Below are positions 6,701 to 8,680 of a DNA stretch of 8,680 nt, one piece after another. Origin of the DNA: JBBDYH01 sp040901795 (lineage in GTDB: Bacteria; Planctomycetota; Planctomycetia; Pirellulales; JALHPA01). The stretch covers positions 1 to 8,680 of the forward strand of contig JBBDYH010000012.1 in NCBI GenBank assembly GCA_040901795.1, read 5' to 3'. Numbering within the stretch: the stretch's first letter is position 1; each line of letters starts with the position of its first letter. The position numbers and the translations under genes are program-made. Below the pieces are notes generated by a model. It saw nothing but the letters and a program-made list of their open reading frames with translations. It made no database searches and had not been told where the DNA came from.

Positions 6701-6748
6701 CCCACTCTCCCCGTCCCCCCTGTCTCCCAGTTTCCCACTCTCCCCGTC
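6701..6748. repeat. C/T-rich direct repeat pair
   Basis: CCCACTCTCCCCGTC occurs exactly at 6701-6715 and again at 6734-6748, start to start 33 bases apart, inside a run of almost pure C and T (6701-6771) that also has CCCCTGTCTCCCAG between the copies. This is a degenerate purine/pyrimidine-strand minisatellite typical of spacers in large genomes; it accounts for the low-complexity look of the reading frames over it. Confidence 0.65.
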
Positions 6749-6785
6749 TCCTTGTCTTTTCCCGCCCAATGGCCCACTTTGCCTC

Positions 6786-6814
6786 TTGACAAACTACGTG
6801 AAATAGTGTATAGT
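6786..6814 (+). promoter_or_regulatory. Near-consensus sigma70-type promoter
   Basis: TTGACA at 6786-6791 (six of six) and TATAGT at 6809-6814 (five of six) with the ideal spacing of 17 bases, in an AT-rich pocket between very GC-rich flanks. Transcription would start near 6821 and run right. The next gene in that direction starts only at 7296, so the promoter either gives the ABC transporter mRNA a leader of about 475 bases or drives a small RNA in the spacer. Confidence 0.6.
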
Positions 6815-7233
6815 AGGCATAATTCTCGGCCGACCAGTGCAGGCTGACGGGCTCCTCGCCTCGGTACTGTCTCTCGCGGCCCCGCCAAAAAGCCCGATCG
6901 CGCTCCCGCTGCGCGCCCTACGACGTACAGCTTTCCGCTTTCGTCCTTCGTAGTTCGTCCATCGCCCGACTCCAACAACTCCGATTATTCCCCACCACTC
7001 GAAAACGCGTAACTCGAACCAGCGCAATCAGAACAGAAAACTGCCGACACTGCCAACCCCGAACTTTCTGGAGCTTTGACCCCCTAGTTAGTTGTTTGAA
7101 AACCCCAGAAAAGCCTTCATTGCGTCGTTCGCTGAACATGCGCTGGAATCGTAAAGAACCTTTCCCGACACATTGCCTCTCTTGCATTGAGTGGCCTACA
7201 GTCGCTCCTGCCACGAGAGCGAACTCCTCCGTC

Positions 7234-7239
7234 TATACT
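7234..7239 (+). promoter_or_regulatory. Possible -10 element before the ABC transporter
   Basis: TATACT, five of six matches to the -10 consensus, 57 bases before the ATPase start codon. No TTGACA-like box lies 16-18 bases upstream, so this would be a weak or alternative promoter; it is listed because a leader of about 50 bases would be normal for this gene. Confidence 0.3.
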
Positions 7240-7260
7240 AAGGCTTCCCGACACGCACCC

Positions 7261-7288
7261 ACTCCGAACTCCGAACTCCGAATTCCGC
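7261..7288. repeat. Heptamer tandem repeat ahead of the ATPase gene
   Basis: Three exact units of ACTCCGA followed by a changed fourth unit, ATTCCGC, end eight bases before the ATG at 7296. The tract takes up the place where a Shine-Dalgarno would be expected. Heptamer tandem repeats expand and contract by slippage, so copy number may differ between strains. Confidence 0.7.
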
Positions 7289-7295
7289 ACCCGCC

Positions 7296-8018
7296 ATGAT
7301 CCGTCCAGCCCATCCTGACATCCTCTTGCACCTCGACCAGGTCGGCAAGACGTATCAGATGGGTGAAGTCGCTGTTGAAGTCCTCAAAGGCATTTCGCTG
7401 GAAATCTATCACGGCGAGCTGTTGGTGCTCGTCGGCCCCAGCGGATCGGGCAAGACGACGATGCTCAACATCATCGGCGGATTGGATATTCCGACCGTGG
7501 GACAGGTCTGGTATCGCGACCGCGACATTTCCCAGGTGAACGCTCGCGAACTCACCCGCTACCGCCGCGAGACCGTGGGATTCGTCTTTCAGTTCTACAA
7601 CCTCGTGCCCAATCTCACCGCGCGCGAAAATATCATGGTCTCGACCGAGATCAGCGACGATCCGATGGACGTCGATCAGGTGCTCGACCTGGTCGGCCTT
7701 ACCGAGCGGCGTGACCACTTCCCGGCGCAGTTGTCGGGCGGCGAGCAGCAGCGAGTGGCCATTGCCCGCGCATTGGCGAAGAACCCCGAGCTTGTGCTCT
7801 GCGACGAGCCGACCGGCGCGCTCGACTTCGAGACCGGCAAAAAAGTCCTGCGGCTGTTGGTCGACCTGAAAGATCAGCTCGGCAAAACGATTTTGGTTAT
7901 CACGCACAACGGGGCGCTGGCCGAGGCCGCCGACCGCGTCGTCCGGCTCCGCAGCGGTGAAATCATTGAAATGCACGAAAATGATCAACCCGTCCCGCCG
8001 GAGAGCGTCGTTTGGTAG
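7296..8018 (+). CDS. ABC transporter ATP-binding protein (LolD/MacB/DevA type)
   Basis: A 240-residue ATPase that powers a membrane exporter from the cytoplasmic face. All ABC motifs are intact: Walker A GPSGSGKT at 47-54, Q-loop Gln99 in VFQFYNLVPNLTARENI, signature LSGGEQQ at 146-152, Walker B LVLCDE at 166-171, D-loop GALD at 174-177 and switch His204 in ITHN. The FYNLVPNLTARENI segment and the EPTGALD wording are typical of the LolD/MacB/DevA branch, which pairs with FtsX-like permeases for lipoproteins, peptides or glycolipids; the next gene is such a permease. The ATG at 7296 leaves a normal lead of 12 residues before LDQVGKTY. No Shine-Dalgarno is visible. A 153-base gap filled with palindromes separates it from its permease, unusual for a pair that works together. 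The cargo cannot be inferred. A long minus-strand open frame (8330-7233) over it is a shadow. Confidence 0.94.
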   Translation: MIRPAHPDILLHLDQVGKTYQMGEVAVEVLKGISLEIYHGELLVLVGPSGSGKTTMLNIIGGLDIPTVGQVWYRDRDISQVNARELTRYRRETVGFVFQFYNLVPNLTARENIMVSTEISDDPMDVDQVLDLVGLTERRDHFPAQLSGGEQQRVAIARALAKNPELVLCDEPTGALDFETGKKVLRLLVDLKDQLGKTILVITHNGALAEAADRVVRLRSGEIIEMHENDQPVPPESVVW

Positions 8019-8028
8019 ATGATCTCGT

Positions 8029-8047
8029 TCCCAGGCTCCGCCTGGGA
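8029..8047. repeat. Palindrome unit 1, TCCCAGGC-TCC-GCCTGGGA
   Basis: Perfect 8-bp stem with loop TCC, 10 bases after the ATPase stop codon. The flanks GTT and TC make it a near match to unit 4 at 8136-8158 read on the other strand. There is no T-run, so it is not a classical terminator. Confidence 0.75.
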
Positions 8048-8058
8048 TCGCACTGACT

Positions 8059-8075
8059 GCGAGGCTCTGCCTCGC
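8059..8075. repeat. Palindrome unit 2, GCGAGGC-TCT-GCCTCGC
   Basis: Perfect 7-bp stem with loop TCT; the core AGGCTCTGCCT is identical to that at 41-51. Confidence 0.75.
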
Positions 8076-8110
8076 GCGATGTGAGCGACGCTCATGTCTC
8101 AGTAAGTCCA

Positions 8111-8125
8111 GCAGGCGGAGCCTGC
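8111..8125. repeat. Palindrome unit 3, GCAGGC-GGA-GCCTGC
   Basis: Perfect 6-bp stem with loop GGA, the complement of the TCC loop in unit 1, so it is the same type of element in reverse orientation. Confidence 0.7.
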
Positions 8126-8135
8126 GATGCAGTGA

Positions 8136-8158
8136 GTTCCCAGGCAGAGCCTGGGAAC
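8136..8158. repeat. Palindrome unit 4, GTTCCCAGGC-AGA-GCCTGGGAAC
   Basis: Perfect 10-bp stem with loop AGA, the longest of the set, ending 13 bases before the permease ATG. A hairpin this stable so near the start codon could hinder ribosome loading. Confidence 0.8.
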
Positions 8159-8171
8159 TAGAGATAACCTC

Positions 8172-8680
8172 ATGACCACCCTCGACCGCAAACTTCTCCG
8201 CGAAGCCCGCGCCAGCAAAGGCCTCATCCTGGCGATCACTAGCCTGGTGGCCGTCGGCGTGATGTGCTTCATTTACATGCGGTCGGCGTACAACAACCTG
8301 CGATCCGCCCGCGATCAGTACTTCGCCCAATGCCGGTTGGCCGACTTCTGGATTGACGTTAAGAAAGCGCCGCTCACGGAGCTGGCCGAAATCGCCGCCA
8401 TTCCCGGCGTCAGCGAGATCCGCGCGCGTATCCAGTTTCTGGCCACAGTCGATCTGGAGCGCGCCAAATACCCGCTCAACGCCTATGTCGTGTCGTTGCC
8501 CGACCAGCGGAAGACGATCATCAACGACGTGGTCCTCAAGCGCGGCGGCTACTTCACCGATCGCCGCGAGAACGAAGTCCTAGTCAACGACAATTTCGCC
8601 CGCAAGCACGGCCTGCACCCTGGCCAGTGGATCCACCTGATCCTCAACAACCGCCGCGAAGAGCTGTTCATCGTCGGCAC
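8172..8680 (+). CDS. FtsX/MacB-like ABC transporter permease, partial
   Basis: The first 169 codons of a permease that runs off the right edge. It begins MTTLDRKLLREARASKG, a short cytoplasmic N-terminal helix, followed by one membrane segment at about residues 18-36 (LILAITSLVAVGVMCFIYM). The rest so far (about 40-169) is a soluble periplasmic-type domain: IPGVSEIRARIQF, AYVVSLPD, LKRGGYF, NEVLVNDNFARKHGLHPGQ. One membrane segment followed by a large extracytoplasmic domain with an I-P-G-V and V-L-V-N-x-x-x-A-R-x-x-G-L-x-P-G pattern is the MacB_PCD/FtsX arrangement; three further membrane segments should follow beyond the edge. The ATG at 8172 is preceded only by GAGATAACCTC, a weak ribosome site. 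It would partner the ATPase upstream. Cargo unknown. Confidence 0.88.
   Translation, partial: MTTLDRKLLREARASKGLILAITSLVAVGVMCFIYMRSAYNNLRSARDQYFAQCRLADFWIDVKKAPLTELAEIAAIPGVSEIRARIQFLATVDLERAKYPLNAYVVSLPDQRKTIINDVVLKRGGYFTDRRENEVLVNDNFARKHGLHPGQWIHLILNNRREELFIVG

Larger units (their letters stand above)
6582..7233. other. Long spacer without a recognised gene
   Basis: This stretch separates the minus-strand R-M genes from the plus-strand ABC transporter. Open frames exist on both strands (for example 6532-6978 minus and 6918-7214 minus), but their products are low-complexity or arginine-rich and read through the C/T repeats, so I do not call them genes. A minus-strand piece at about 6590-6650 reading FEVEVKEVLSPKK looks more protein-like than its surroundings and could be the end of a lost gene, but I do not recognise it. 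What is visible: C/T-rich direct repeats at 6701-6748, a strong plus-strand promoter at 6786-6814, and unassigned sequence after it. No tRNA or known ncRNA was recognised. Confidence 0.5.
8027..8158. repeat. Nested inverted array of four palindromes (BIME-like)
   Basis: Four hairpins (8029-8047, 8059-8075, 8111-8125, 8136-8158) fill the spacer between ATPase and permease. The first two have pyrimidine loops (TCC, TCT), the last two purine loops (GGA, AGA), so units 1 and 2 are inverted relative to 3 and 4. The linkers also mirror each other: GATCGCACTGAC after unit 1 against GCGATGCAGTGAG before unit 4. The whole block is thus an imperfect inverted repeat around about 8093, like the paired REPs of bacterial interspersed mosaic elements. 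It contains no gene. In an mRNA it could fold into one large structure and tune permease expression or mRNA decay. Confidence 0.8.

Noticed and set aside
6532..6978. 148-codon minus-strand frame in the long spacer
   Set aside because: Much of it is translation of the C/T-rich repeats and Arg/Gly-rich low complexity; it overlaps the type IIG leader and has no recognised family.
7096..7299. 67-codon plus-strand frame that overlaps the ATPase start
   Set aside because: It needs a TTG start without a ribosome site, its end reads through the heptamer repeat, and the product resembles no family I know.
7233..8330. 365-codon open frame on the minus strand opposite the ABC ATPase
   Set aside because: It mirrors the ATPase codons, is rich in Val, Glu, His and Asp as expected for an antisense frame of GC-rich coding DNA, and has no recognisable domain. 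The plus-strand ATPase has every ABC motif.

Overview
The window looks like a chromosomal segment of a GC-rich planctomycete-type bacterium. The basis is indirect: a secreted BNR/Asp-box sialidase followed by a short XRE-like regulator and a very small PQQ-type propeller protein, weak Shine-Dalgarno use, and GC-rich short palindromes in spacers. Taxonomy is an inference from gene style, not proven by a marker gene.

Layout. (1) Positions 61-1933, minus strand: a compact three-gene set read from right to left, secreted exo-sialidase (1933-773), XRE-like HTH protein (764-435) and mini PQQ-propeller protein (420-61), with gaps of only 8 and 14 bases. (2) Positions about 2032-2520, plus strand: a graveyard of restriction-modification genes. 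A broken N-terminus of a DNA methyltransferase (2032-2146) and a broken N-terminus of a type I restriction (HsdR-like) subunit (2362-2520) can still be read despite stops and frameshifts; two copies of a GCCCC-N4-GGGGC-GACATT palindrome lie between or beside them. (3) Positions 2578-6517, minus strand: an intact type IIG restriction-methylation enzyme (nuclease, methylase and target recognition in one chain) followed by an HNH-type endonuclease gene, probably one transcript. (4) Positions about 6535-7295: a roughly 730-base spacer with C/T-rich direct repeats, a near-consensus sigma70-type promoter pointing right with no gene for 480 bases, and a heptamer tandem repeat just before the next start codon. 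(5) Positions 7296-8680, plus strand: an ABC exporter, ATPase (LolD/MacB type) plus the start of its FtsX-like permease, with a 132-base nest of four palindromes in the spacer between the two.

How it fits together. The middle of the window is a defence hotspot: one working type IIG system with an HNH companion beside the remains of two other R-M genes in the opposite orientation, suggesting turnover of R-M systems at one site. The flanking gene sets look like ordinary host genes: extracellular glycan processing on the left and a membrane ABC transporter on the right. No tRNA, rRNA, CRISPR array, transposase gene or riboswitch was recognised. No wholly new system is demonstrated; the best leads are the R-M graveyard, the type IIG plus HNH pair, the nested palindromes inside the ABC operon and the orphan promoter.
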